DNA from: Flavobacteriales bacterium | Lineage (GTDB): Bacteria > Bacteroidota > Bacteroidia > Flavobacteriales_G > Salibacteraceae | Length of the DNA: 38,982 nucleotides | Direction of reading: 5' to 3' | Assembly (NCBI GenBank): GCA_003499525.1 | Contig: DNTB01000068.1 | Location: 1 to 38,982 of the forward strand | Shown here: piece after piece, positions 31,657 through 38,982 of the stretch | How the letters are laid out: every line of letters starts with the position of its first letter | Numbering within the stretch: position 1 is the first letter of the stretch | Notes under the pieces: generated by a model | Database searches by the model: none | Told to the model about the DNA's origin: nothing | The model's input: the letters and a program-made list of their open reading frames with translations, nothing else | Made by a program: the position numbers and the translations under genes

Positions 31657-32085
31657 ATGAGCTCTTTCCAATCAGAAAATGCCCCAAAACCCGTAGGGAG
31701 TTATCCTCATGCAAAAAGAGTTAATGATCTGCTCTTTTTATCCGGTGTTGGTCCAAGGCAAGCTGGATCAGATAACAATGATTCTGAGGTACCCGGATTG
31801 GAAGTAAATGCCAACGGTCACTTTGTCACTTTAGATTTTGAGGCACAGGTGCATTCCGTTTTTGCCAATGTCAAGGCCATTCTTGAAGCTTCAGGCAGCA
31901 AGTGGGAAAATTTGGTTGACATCACCGTTTTTCTGGTTGACATGAAAAGAGACTTTCTAACATTCAATCGCATTTATGCGGAATATTTTACTGATAATCA
32001 ACCATGTAGAACAACTATTGAGATTAATGCTCTTCCAACTCCTATTGCAATTGAGCTTAAGTGCATTGCCACTATAGATGACTAA
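31657..32085 (+). CDS. RidA-family protein, 2-aminomuconate-deaminase-like
   Basis: A 142-residue RidA/YjgF protein; most simple RidA proteins are about 125-130. RidA proteins hydrolyse reactive imines; the AmnD subgroup deaminates 2-aminomuconate in tryptophan and aminophenol breakdown. The AmnD-like features are APKPVGSYPHAKRVNDLLF at the start, SGVGPRQAG, FFLVDMKRDF-type text (VFLVDMKRDFLTFN) and RTTIEINALPTPIAIELK with the conserved catalytic-site Arg and Glu. The ATG is chosen because of the promoter just upstream. It overlaps the omega-amidase gene by 8 bases. A link to kynurenine-type degradation is inferred from similarity only; no other pathway gene lies next to it. Confidence 0.88.
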   Translation: MSSFQSENAPKPVGSYPHAKRVNDLLFLSGVGPRQAGSDNNDSEVPGLEVNANGHFVTLDFEAQVHSVFANVKAILEASGSKWENLVDITVFLVDMKRDFLTFNRIYAEYFTDNQPCRTTIEINALPTPIAIELKCIATIDD

Positions 32086-32872
32086 AAATATGGAAGACCT
32101 TCGAGTTTCAATAGTCCAAACTGACCTTCATTGGGAAAATCCAGCCGCTAATCTGGAGATGTATAACGATAAACTCAAATCCCTTGCTGGTAAAACCGAT
32201 CTAATTGTTCTTCCGGAAATGTTTGCCACCGGGTTTTCAATGAAACCGGAGGCGTTCGCGGAAAAACCGGAAGACTCAAAAGCTGTTAAATGGCTGATGA
32301 AGACTTCGTCTGACCTGCAGTGCTGTATAACGGGCAGTCTGATTATTCAAGAAAACGAAAAGTATTTCAACCGCCTTTTTTGGGTTGATAAAGGAACTGT
32401 AGTTGGTAGCTATGATAAACGCCACCTGTTTACCCTTGCAGGAGAAGAAAAGCACTATTCTGCCGGTAATCATCATCTTATGGTTGAACTAAAAGGATGG
32501 AAAGTCCTACCTCTAATATGTTATGACCTCAGGTTTCCGGTGTGGTCGAGAAACACCATTGATTATGATTTGGTAATATATGTGGCAAATTGGCCAGAAA
32601 GAAGAAGTTATCCCTGGAGTCAATTACTCAGGGCCAGGGCGATAGAAAACATGGCCTATGTAGTGGGTTTGAACCGGGTAGGCTATGATGGTAATGAGGT
32701 TTTTCATTCCGGTGACAGCGCTGTCATCAATGCTGTTGGAGAGGTTGTATTAGAGTTTGAAAAGGGAGCTGAAACCACTTCTACACAGGAATTGAGTATT
32801 GAACACCTTCGGCAAACCAGAAAAAAGTTTGGTTTCCTGAATGACAGAGATTCATTTACTATTCATCGGTAA
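32078..32872 (+). CDS. Omega-amidase, carbon-nitrogen hydrolase (YafV/Nit2 type)
   Basis: Hydrolyses alpha-ketoglutaramate or alpha-ketosuccinamate to the free keto acid and ammonia, a repair and nitrogen-salvage step. The nitrilase-superfamily triad is Glu47 in LPEMF, Lys114 in YDKRHLF and Cys148 in LICYDLRFP. The motif TLAGEE after the Lys is typical of YafV. 264 residues, cytoplasmic. The frame opens at ATG 32078, overlapping ridA by 8 bases; ATG 32090 is a second possible start. Its stop overlaps the converging Ig-like lipoprotein gene by 14 bases. The pairing with a RidA protein suggests shared metabolite damage control, which is inference. Confidence 0.92.
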   Translation: MTKNMEDLRVSIVQTDLHWENPAANLEMYNDKLKSLAGKTDLIVLPEMFATGFSMKPEAFAEKPEDSKAVKWLMKTSSDLQCCITGSLIIQENEKYFNRLFWVDKGTVVGSYDKRHLFTLAGEEKHYSAGNHHLMVELKGWKVLPLICYDLRFPVWSRNTIDYDLVIYVANWPERRSYPWSQLLRARAIENMAYVVGLNRVGYDGNEVFHSGDSAVINAVGEVVLEFEKGAETTSTQELSIEHLRQTRKKFGFLNDRDSFTIHR

Positions 32873-34514
32873 TAACATTCCATTCCATTTCCAGATCCCA
32901 GTTCACCCTTACATCAATAGGTTCATCATAATAATATACTCTTTCGGGCTGTATCCCCTTTTGCAGGTCGCCAGTATCCCACAGGCCATTTCCATTTTTA
33001 TCAAGAACCAGCCTAACCTGAAGACTCATGGGAGCAATTAGTGGATAGTGAATCATCGCAGCATCCTCAAAATTGTATCGATTAAAAATACTACCTGATT
33101 TGTCCAATAGCTCAATGAGTTTGTTGCCTTCATAACCTACAACGTTTGTCACCAGTCTGAGACTGCCGTAATCCTCAAATGAAAGCGTATTAAAGCGAAT
33201 TAAATCGGTATCGTTAGTTTCTCCATAGTAATCGATGAAGGCTCCAGGGAACAGGATGAATTTATAGCTTGTGTTCTGTTTCCAAGGATAAACCACCTCT
33301 AAACCTCTAACTTCAAACTCACCTCCGTAGCCGGCTCTTCCCTCAATGACCTTTAAAATAGAATCTTTTAAGAATTCACTAAGTTCGAATGTGTCCTTAT
33401 CAATGATAAATTGTATGCTATCCGGGTTCATAGCACTAAAAGGACGATTTAGAGAAATGCGAAGAGTATCAAAATAATCAAGTACACCACTCCTCAGGTC
33501 GGGATTAAACCTAATGGGCTTTCTTTCCTTGTCTTTTTTCCTTTTGGGCTTCTCCGGCAATTCCGGCAACACCACAAGAGCCGTATCGTCTAAACCAATA
33601 GTATCCATTAAATGTATGGCGACCGTATCATTAGGTGGCCGAACGGTTAGCCAAAATTGGAGGCTGTCTTTCTCAATCTCCTCAACCACATAAAAATCTT
33701 CATCTGTGCGGTATAAAGCATTGATTTCCAAACCCTCTGGTTCCTTCTGAATGCCTATAGAAAAAGAATAAGGCGACAAAGGGTTGGTACTTGAGATATA
33801 ATGAATGGTATCCGGTGATGGAAAAACTCTCAATTTCAGGGAGTCCATCCCAGGTGAAACCAAGGTATCGCTGTAAGCTATCAATCCGGCTCCCCGATAG
33901 GTGTTCTGACCCGGTCCACCCTCAAGTGCATACACAGCATATCGGCCCTCTCTCAGATAACGAAAGTGAAACTCCCCGAACGCATTTGTACGGCTCAAAT
34001 ATGATGGAGGGTTGGTGTAAACTGAAGTGTCCGAAGTGTCATGATGAAGCAGTACCATAAGGTTTTCAATGGGGTTATTGGTATAAGAATCTACAGCCCA
34101 TCCCCAAATCTCCAAAGAATCCATTTTTTCTCCGGTACTAAGAACAAACAGATTACTGTCCAGGGGATTTTTTTCAGTAAAATCGACAATACCAAGACCA
34201 AAATTGAAGTTATATGTGGTCTCTGACTTTAGGGAGTCTTCAAGAATTATTTCCAGTTTCTTTCCTCTCATTTTAGTCTCTACCGGATACTCCAGAGGAG
34301 GCGAAACAATCAGTTCCTGATTGAATTGGTTCAGTTCTACGTACTCATCGAAAACGAGGAGAATCTTGTTACCCTGAAAATTTCTGGAAAAATTCTTCGG
34401 TACACTTTTCACTATTCTAGGCCCCTTTTCGTCCTTAGGTCCTCCTGATATGGGTTCCTGAATCGCACACCCTGAAATAATGATGAATAAGACAAAAATT
34501 ATTGCGAGTCTCAT
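32859..34514 (-). CDS. Ig-like-domain outer-envelope lipoprotein
   Basis: A 551-residue lipoprotein with lipobox IISGC (Cys16). A Big_5-type Ig-like domain follows at about 28-125 (GPRIVKSVPKNFS, VFDEYVELNQF), a Cna/carboxypeptidase-regulatory-like stretch with FGEFHFRYLREGRYAVYA (about 190-210), a Lys-rich region (about 325-345, KPKRKKDKERK) and another beta domain up to the end (VLDKNGNGLWDTGD). This is a common Bacteroidota protein of unknown role. The ATG overlaps the upstream GAF-gene stop (TGATG), so the two are probably translationally linked. Its 3' end overlaps the omega-amidase gene by 14 bases. Confidence 0.85.
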   Translation of the reverse strand: MRLAIIFVLFIIISGCAIQEPISGGPKDEKGPRIVKSVPKNFSRNFQGNKILLVFDEYVELNQFNQELIVSPPLEYPVETKMRGKKLEIILEDSLKSETTYNFNFGLGIVDFTEKNPLDSNLFVLSTGEKMDSLEIWGWAVDSYTNNPIENLMVLLHHDTSDTSVYTNPPSYLSRTNAFGEFHFRYLREGRYAVYALEGGPGQNTYRGAGLIAYSDTLVSPGMDSLKLRVFPSPDTIHYISSTNPLSPYSFSIGIQKEPEGLEINALYRTDEDFYVVEEIEKDSLQFWLTVRPPNDTVAIHLMDTIGLDDTALVVLPELPEKPKRKKDKERKPIRFNPDLRSGVLDYFDTLRISLNRPFSAMNPDSIQFIIDKDTFELSEFLKDSILKVIEGRAGYGGEFEVRGLEVVYPWKQNTSYKFILFPGAFIDYYGETNDTDLIRFNTLSFEDYGSLRLVTNVVGYEGNKLIELLDKSGSIFNRYNFEDAAMIHYPLIAPMSLQVRLVLDKNGNGLWDTGDLQKGIQPERVYYYDEPIDVRVNWDLEMEWNVITDE

Positions 34515-34978
34515 CAGCTCAAAACCTTGGAAATCAGCTTTGCTACTTCTTCCAGAAATACAGCATCATCATTAGAAATAGCATCTGGCTTATCGCTATC
34601 GACATCCAGTACGGCAATGACTTTTCCGTCTTTGAAAACTGGAATTACCACCTCAGATTTACTTTCTGAACTGCAAGCTATATGACCCTCAAATTGATGC
34701 ACATCGGGAACTATTACGGTTCTCTGATCTCTCCATGCGGTTCCACACACTCCTTTGCCATAGGCGATTCGAGTACAAGCCACCGGGCCCTGAAAAACAT
34801 GCAGCACCAATTCATCTCCCTCCACGATGTAGATACCTGTCCAAAAGAATTTGAATTTGAAATGAATATTCGATATTACATTACCCAGTACTGCCAAAGA
34901 ATTTGAATCCGATTTAATGAGCAATTCAATTTCCTGAATGGCAAGGTCGTATGATGTTTGTATCCCGAGATTGTTCAT
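34514..34978 (-). CDS. msrC: Free methionine-(R)-sulfoxide reductase (GAF domain)
   Basis: Reduces free methionine-R-sulfoxide to methionine with thioredoxin, protecting the cytoplasm from oxidants. It is a single GAF domain of 154 residues. The three conserved cysteines are Cys68 (GPVACTRI), Cys78 (GKGVCGTAW) and Cys102 (HIACSSESKSEVVIPV), as in the fRMsr family. DVDSD near residue 125 is also kept. It starts at ATG 34978 with an exact TATCTTTG element upstream and overlaps the lipoprotein start by one base. Its operon partner has no obvious redox role. Confidence 0.93.
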   Translation of the reverse strand: MNNLGIQTSYDLAIQEIELLIKSDSNSLAVLGNVISNIHFKFKFFWTGIYIVEGDELVLHVFQGPVACTRIAYGKGVCGTAWRDQRTVIVPDVHQFEGHIACSSESKSEVVIPVFKDGKVIAVLDVDSDKPDAISNDDAVFLEEVAKLISKVLS

Positions 34979-34988
34979 TTGGAAACCG

Positions 34989-34996
34989 CAAAGATA
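34989..34996 (-). promoter_or_regulatory. -7 promoter element of the msrC-lipoprotein unit
   Basis: TATCTTTG on the minus strand matches TAnnTTTG exactly, 10 bases upstream of ATG 34978. No clear TTG at -33. Confidence 0.55.
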
Positions 34997-35002
34997 GTTT
35001 TG

Positions 35003-35698
35003 TTAAACACTCCTGGCCCACCCTACCGTAGCAACTGAAATCTTTGAAGCACCTGCTACTAAGAGCTTTTGAGCGCATGCTTCGATGGTAGATCCTGACG
35101 TAATCACGTCATCTATTATCAACACGTGCTTTCTGAGGATGCAAGTTTTCTCCTTTACTTCAAACTTTTTCATCACGTTTTTCCAACGTTCGAAGTAGCT
35201 CAGTTTCGTCTGAGTTTGGGTATGAGATGTACGCACAAGAGCTTTGGTTATTAAGGGTACTTTCCCCTTTTCTGAAAGAGGTCGTGCAATTACCTCAGCC
35301 TGATTGTACTTTCTTTTCTTTTTCTTTTTTGGGTGAAGGGGAACCGGAACAATACAATCAATTTGCCTGAACCACTCAAACTGATCCAGAGCCAGGAAGA
35401 GTTGCTCGCCGAAATAATCCCCTACTGTAGTTTGGTTTCTGTATTTCAAATCCTGAATGAGGTTTTGAACCAGGCCACTTCCACTATAATGATACAAAGC
35501 ATAGGTATAAGCAATATCAATGCGACCCCAAAACAGTTGCGCTAGTTCATTTTCGATATCATTAGACAAGGCGGTTATTGGAAGTTCATTTCTGCATTCC
35601 GGACAGAGTAATTCCTGTTGATTCGCTACGGGTATTTTACATCCCGCACAATGGATGGGATAGACCATGTTAACAAAACTTTGGAGGAACGAACTCAT
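35003..35698 (-). CDS. comF: ComF-family phosphoribosyltransferase-like protein
   Basis: ComF proteins help take up single-stranded DNA in naturally competent bacteria, although many homologues have no proven role. It begins with a zinc-ribbon CxxC pair (CAGCK and CPECR, the four Cys near residues 17-39 from ATG 35698). The type I phosphoribosyltransferase fold follows, with PRPP-binding motif VLIIDDVITSGSTIEA near the C-terminus. The frame opens at ATG 35743, but that would overlap the diverging gene's start; ATG 35698 gives a typical ComF start and 231 residues. It is the last transcribed gene before a divergent coiled-coil protein. Confidence 0.9.
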   Translation of the reverse strand: MSSFLQSFVNMVYPIHCAGCKIPVANQQELLCPECRNELPITALSNDIENELAQLFWGRIDIAYTYALYHYSGSGLVQNLIQDLKYRNQTTVGDYFGEQLFLALDQFEWFRQIDCIVPVPLHPKKKKKRKYNQAEVIARPLSEKGKVPLITKALVRTSHTQTQTKLSYFERWKNVMKKFEVKEKTCILRKHVLIIDDVITSGSTIEACAQKLLVAGASKISVATVGWARSV

Positions 35699-35712
35699 TC
35701 TGACTATTAGAA

Positions 35713-35720
35713 TACTTTTG
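35713..35720 (+). promoter_or_regulatory. -7 promoter element of the coiled-coil protein gene
   Basis: TACTTTTG matches TAnnTTTG exactly, 21 bases before ATG 35742. It lies in the stretch that the long comF frame would occupy, which supports the shorter comF. Confidence 0.5.
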
Positions 35721-35741
35721 CTCTGAACAAATGCATTGATC

Positions 35742-36647
35742 ATGGAAGATAATACGAAATCATCTAATCGTCAGCAGGTTATACTAATTGTTCTTCTTGC
35801 AGTAGTAGCTATAATAGGCATTTACCTGGCTTATGTAAACAGATCGTTGAAAAACGACTTAAAGAACTACGAGATGTTGAAAGGAGAGCTTGAAGAAGAA
35901 AAGACAGAAATAATGGGTAATCTTAAAGATCTCTCACTAAGCTACGATTCACTCATGACGAATAATGATTCAATTAATGAAGAGCTCATCGTTCAGAAAT
36001 CAAAAGTCGAAAGGCTTATAGCCGAAGCTAAGAATAATAAATGGACGATATACAAACTACGAAAAGAGGCTGAAACCCTTCGTGGAATTATGAAAGGGTA
36101 TGTTAGAACCATAGACTCACTAAACACCGCAAATATTGAATTACAGGCAGAGAACATCCAGGTAAGATCGCAATTAGATGAACAAAAAGGGATCAATCAG
36201 GAATTGTCCAAGACTAATGAAGATCTGGCAGGTAAAGTTAAAATTGGAGGACGGTTGATCGCACTGGATATGATTGCATACGCTCAACGAATTAAGAACA
36301 ACGGGGTTCATAGAGAAACACGTAGGGCTTCCAAAGCACAAAAAATAAAGGTTTGTTTCACGTTAAGTGCAAATGAAATAGCCAAATCGGGCAACAAGGC
36401 GCTCTATGTGAGAATTCTCACTCCTACGGGACAGGTTCTGGCGGAAAGGTCAGATCAGAGCCATATGTTCAACTTTGAAGGAACTACCGGGCTTTACAGC
36501 ATCAAGAAAATGGTTAAGTATGAGAACCAGGAACTTGATGTTTGTATGTATTTCGATATTTCAGGATCGGTAACTGCCGGTGAGTATATGGTCAAATCTT
36601 ATGCAGATGAGATGGAAATCGGCAATGCGACTTTTACCTTGAAATAA
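35742..36647 (+). CDS. Membrane-anchored coiled-coil protein of unknown function
   Basis: Not a named family that I recognise. From ATG 35742 (the frame opens two codons earlier at TTG) it has 301 residues. Residues 11-31 are a membrane segment, and about 32-165 are a long coiled coil with heptads rich in Leu, Glu, Lys and Asn. About 170-301 is a compact, probably beta-rich domain (KVCFTLSANEIAKSGN, VRILTPTGQVLA, CMYFDISG). Without a signal-peptidase site it is likely anchored in the inner membrane with the coil and domain in the periplasm. Its 3' end is one base from the converging pth gene. Similar proteins are common in Bacteroidota but without assigned roles. Confidence 0.75.
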   Translation: MEDNTKSSNRQQVILIVLLAVVAIIGIYLAYVNRSLKNDLKNYEMLKGELEEEKTEIMGNLKDLSLSYDSLMTNNDSINEELIVQKSKVERLIAEAKNNKWTIYKLRKEAETLRGIMKGYVRTIDSLNTANIELQAENIQVRSQLDEQKGINQELSKTNEDLAGKVKIGGRLIALDMIAYAQRIKNNGVHRETRRASKAQKIKVCFTLSANEIAKSGNKALYVRILTPTGQVLAERSDQSHMFNFEGTTGLYSIKKMVKYENQELDVCMYFDISGSVTAGEYMVKSYADEMEIGNATFTLK

Positions 36648-36648
36648 A

Positions 36649-37209
36649 TCAGTTATTGAATTGATTCATGGTTCGTTCTATGCCCTGAAAAACAAATGCT
36701 TCTATAGCACCAATTGCTCTATCGAGCAATGGAGGTAGTCCTTCTTCTTCTTCTGCGGACCAGTTGCCAAGAACATAATCAATTTGCCGGCCCCTGGAAA
36801 AGTCGGCCCCAATTCCCATCTTGAGGCGAGGAAACTGCTCATTACCGAGATGTTCAATGATATTCTTCAGGCCATTATGCCCTCCATCACTTCCTTTTGA
36901 TCTGAGCCTCATTTTACCAAAAGGTAACGCAAGGTCATCTGTCACAATAAGGACACGGTCAATTGGAACTTTTTCCTGAGCCATATAATACTGAACCGCT
37001 TTTCCGCTCAGGTTCATATAGGTCGAAGGCTTGATAAGGATTAGGCCCCTGCCTTTATATTTTGCTGAGCAGGATGATGCCAATCTGCCCACCGCAAAGT
37101 TCAGGTCATATTTATCGGCAAGGCTATCGAGTACCTTAAAACCAATATTATGACGAGTATTCTCGTATTCAGACCCTATATTTCCAAGTCCGAAAATGAG
37201 ATACTTCAT
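36649..37209 (-). CDS. pth: Peptidyl-tRNA hydrolase
   Basis: Releases tRNA from prematurely dropped peptidyl-tRNA in the cytoplasm. 186 residues, the usual length. FGLGNIGSEYENTRHNIGF holds Asn10 and the catalytic His20. PSTYMNLSG (Asn66), VTDDLALPFG and GSDGGHNGLKNI complete the active site. It follows rplY with 14 intervening bases in the conserved prs-rplY-pth order. Confidence 0.97.
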   Translation of the reverse strand: MKYLIFGLGNIGSEYENTRHNIGFKVLDSLADKYDLNFAVGRLASSCSAKYKGRGLILIKPSTYMNLSGKAVQYYMAQEKVPIDRVLIVTDDLALPFGKMRLRSKGSDGGHNGLKNIIEHLGNEQFPRLKMGIGADFSRGRQIDYVLGNWSAEEEEGLPPLLDRAIGAIEAFVFQGIERTMNQFNN

Positions 37210-37223
37210 CTTACCCTTTCTTT

Positions 37224-37853
37224 CTAATCCTCTGTTGATTCGGGTTCTTCAGCTCCAGCTTCTGCCGATTCCTCTGTCGCGGCGATTTCTTCTTCTTCAT
37301 CTTCGAGGGCACCTCTGGCCACCCTGACAGCAACTACTACATTTGTGTCTGGATCAATAAAGCGTATGTTTTTTTCTTCGAGCTCTGCAATTTTCACAGA
37401 TTGACCAATGCGCAATTCGGTTATGTCAATAGTAATGACATCTGGAATATTTTCAAGGAGTCCCTCAACTTGAACCTTCCGCATCGGTTGGGCAAGTTTC
37501 CCTCCGTTTAGAACCCCCTTCGAAGACCCTGTGAGATTAATGGGTAATGAAACCTTTATGTTTTTCCCACTTTCAATGAGTAGTAAATCAAAATGAGTCA
37601 CACGATCGGTTATCGGGTCAAACTGAAGCTCGCGAATAACAGTGCTGTAAGTTTTACCGTCAAGATCTAAAACGACGTTAAATTCATCTTTGGTAAAGAC
37701 CATTTTATTTACATCACGCTCATCGCAGTCGAACAGCAGATTGTCTTTTGTTCCGTAAAGTACTCCAGGTATTCTTCCCTCCGCGCGTTTCTTCGTTATA
37801 CCTGATTTATTCTTTTTTTCGCGCAATGTTCCTTTAATCTCAAATGTTTTCAT
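37224..37853 (-). CDS. rplY: Ribosomal protein bL25 (Ctc-like, long form)
   Basis: Binds 5S rRNA in the large subunit. At 209 residues it is the two-domain Ctc form and not the short E. coli L25. N-terminal domain: RIPGVLYG, then FDPITDRVTHFDLL. C-terminal beta domain: KVSLPINLTG, then LENIPDVITIDITELRIGQSVKIAEL. The last 30 residues are a very acidic, Glu/Ala-rich tail. It sits 12 bases after prs and before pth, a conserved operon. Confidence 0.96.
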   Translation of the reverse strand: MKTFEIKGTLREKKNKSGITKKRAEGRIPGVLYGTKDNLLFDCDERDVNKMVFTKDEFNVVLDLDGKTYSTVIRELQFDPITDRVTHFDLLLIESGKNIKVSLPINLTGSSKGVLNGGKLAQPMRKVQVEGLLENIPDVITIDITELRIGQSVKIAELEEKNIRFIDPDTNVVVAVRVARGALEDEEEEIAATEESAEAGAEEPESTED

Positions 37854-37865
37854 TCGTCGTGCTTT

Positions 37866-38801
37866 CTAGATAATAAACTTTGAACTGATGGATTTGTGTG
37901 ATTCCAGCCTTCTGATGACATCAGCAAAAAGAGATGCTACAGAAATGATGTGAATTTTGTCTGAATTTTTTTGAAGTGGTATAGTATCGGTTACGATCAG
38001 CTTGTCGATTTCCGAATTCTCGAGGCGTTCATAAGCCGGTCCGGACAGCACTGCATGCGTACACATAGCCGAAACACTTCTTGCCCCCTCATGTTGCATA
38101 AGGTCAGCTGCTTTTGTTAATGTTCCTGCCGTATCGATGATATCATCTACGATGAGAACGTCTTTATCGCGCACATCACCAATTACCATCATATTCTCTA
38201 TTTGATTGGCGGCTTTTCTCTGTTTGTAACAAACCGCCATTTCCAACCCCAGGTATTTGGAATAGGCATTTGCCCTTTTTGTTCCTCCTGTATCCGGCGC
38301 AGCTATGATCAGGTTTTCAAGATCGAAGTTCTCTTTAATGTAGGGCAGAAAAATAGTACTTGCATAAAGGTGATCTACAGGAACTTCAAAAAACCCCTGA
38401 ATTTGATCGGCATGCAGATCCATGGTTATCACTCGTGTAACTCCTGCCGCCATAAGCATGTTCGCCACAAGTTTAGAGCCTATAGCAACTCTGGGTTTGT
38501 CTTTACGATCCTGCCTCGCCATTCCGAAATAAGGAATAACCGCAATAATTTTACGTGCTGATGCTCTCCTTGCAGCATCAATCATGAGTAAGAGTTCCAT
38601 AAGGTTGTCCGAGGGAGGTGTAGTAGGTTGAATCAAGAAGACATCCTGGCCTCTTACAGTTTCGTTGAAGTAGATGGTAAACTCACCATCACTGAAGCGC
38701 GTGATGTTCACATCTCCTAAAACAGAACCATAGACCAGGGCAATATTCTCGGCAAGTGCCCGGTGCGATGTGCCTGTAAAAAACTTAACGCGCTTACTCA
38801 T
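37866..38801 (-). CDS. prs: Ribose-phosphate pyrophosphokinase
   Basis: Makes PRPP from ribose 5-phosphate and ATP, the precursor of nucleotides, His and Trp. From ATG 38801 it has 311 residues. RFSDGEFTIYFNETVRGQDVF (split over positions 34-54), the catalytic flexible-loop region PYFGMARQDRK, the metal/PRPP motif MDLHADQIQGFF and the PRPP loop VLIVDDIIDTAGTL are all visible. The open frame reaches TTG 38822, which overlaps the promoter, so ATG is preferred. First gene of prs-rplY-pth. Confidence 0.97.
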   Translation of the reverse strand: MSKRVKFFTGTSHRALAENIALVYGSVLGDVNITRFSDGEFTIYFNETVRGQDVFLIQPTTPPSDNLMELLLMIDAARRASARKIIAVIPYFGMARQDRKDKPRVAIGSKLVANMLMAAGVTRVITMDLHADQIQGFFEVPVDHLYASTIFLPYIKENFDLENLIIAAPDTGGTKRANAYSKYLGLEMAVCYKQRKAANQIENMMVIGDVRDKDVLIVDDIIDTAGTLTKAADLMQHEGARSVSAMCTHAVLSGPAYERLENSEIDKLIVTDTIPLQKNSDKIHIISVASLFADVIRRLESHKSISSKFII

Positions 38802-38819
38802 GCCTAATTTTGAGGGCTG

Positions 38820-38850
38820 CAAAGAAACTAAAAGAGAATGTTTTAAGCAA
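38820..38850 (-). promoter_or_regulatory. Likely promoter of prs-rplY-pth
   Basis: On the minus strand, TTG at 38850-38848, a 20-base spacer, then TTTCTTTG at 38827-38820 (one mismatch to TAnnTTTG). It begins 19 bases before the ATG at 38801. Confidence 0.45.
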
Positions 38851-38918
38851 TAGCTTTACAAATAGCCATGAAAATCATAAAACCCAAATGATTTCAAGCT
38901 CAAAATGGGTGGATTTAT

Positions 38919-38926
38919 TAGTTTTG
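38919..38926 (+). promoter_or_regulatory. Likely -7 element of the tRNA-Leu gene
   Basis: TAGTTTTG matches TAnnTTTG exactly and lies 23 bases before the tRNA 5' end. No clear TTG -33. Confidence 0.45.
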
Positions 38927-38948
38927 CGGGCCTTGTTCATTTGGCATT

Positions 38949-38982
38949 GCCCGGGTGGCGGAACTGGTAGACGCGCTGGATT
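38949..38982 (+). tRNA. tRNA-Leu, 5' part, cut by the window end
   Basis: The last 34 bases match the 5' part of a bacterial tRNA-Leu: acceptor strand GCCCGGG, then T8/G9 and the D-arm with GGAACTGGTAGAC, the long D-loop typical of leucine tRNA. The anticodon and variable arm lie outside the window, so the isoacceptor is unknown. Confidence 0.85.

Noticed and set aside
35699..35743. ATG 35743 as start of comF
   Set aside because: It would overlap the diverging gene's start and promoter; ATG 35698 gives a normal ComF N-terminus.

Overview
This is a chromosomal, gene-dense window (about 43% GC by eye) from a member of the Bacteroidota, most likely a Flavobacteriales bacterium. The sequence shows three signs of this. 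There is a giant surface protein with SprB-type repeats and a secreted S8 protease with a type IX secretion (T9SS) C-terminal sorting domain. The TAnnTTTG type of -7 promoter element recurs just upstream of starts. Several proteins are typical Bacteroidota forms (long PIG-L deacetylase, DUF3109, Ig-like lipoprotein, HQLGTPLS-type histidine kinase). No insertion sequence, prophage, CRISPR array or rRNA was seen; it reads as core genome with two large, fast-evolving surface-protein genes.

Layout. 1-3129 (-): N-terminal 1043 residues of an SprB-repeat adhesin, cut by the window edge. 3216-5285 (-): metG. 5352-7354 (+): ldcA-like, yraN, rluB. 7401-12756 (+): AsmA-like protein, orphan histidine kinase and hemW, joined by overlapping stop/start codons. 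12793-15292 (+): cyclase-family hydrolase, Lrp/AsnC regulator, MmcQ/YjbR protein and EamA transporter. 15282-19568 (-): T9SS-secreted subtilase with eight tandem repeats of about 75 residues. 19839-20417 (-): DUF3109. 20530-22914 (+): glyS and an MtfA-like protein that has lost its zinc site. 22950-27954 (+): PIG-L deacetylase, an overlooked 34-codon membrane micro-ORF, a sodium:solute symporter and an outer-membrane barrel, all overlapping. 27955-31514 (-): PEP synthase followed by an unrecognised protein with kinase-like motifs. 31657-32872 (+): RidA/aminomuconate-deaminase-like protein and omega-amidase. 32859-34978 (-): Ig-like lipoprotein and free-methionine-sulfoxide reductase. 35003-35698 (-): comF. 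35742-36647 (+): coiled-coil membrane protein. 36649-38801 (-): prs, rplY, pth. 38949-end (+): start of a tRNA-Leu.

How the genes work together. Housekeeping functions (three translation enzymes or factors, PRPP synthesis, ribosomal protein bL25, rRNA modification, haem handling) alternate with envelope functions (AsmA-like lipid/envelope protein, LD-carboxypeptidase, symporter and barrel, T9SS cargo). The two most interesting units are the PIG-L / micro-membrane protein / symporter / barrel unit and the PEP synthase / kinase-like pair. The first looks like a deacetylate-and-import system. In the second, a divergent kinase-fold protein may regulate or serve the synthase. Both functional readings are inferences.

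Several open reading frames extend upstream to TTG or GTG codons lying inside likely promoters (ldcA, glyS, ridA, prs). Later ATG starts are chosen for these.
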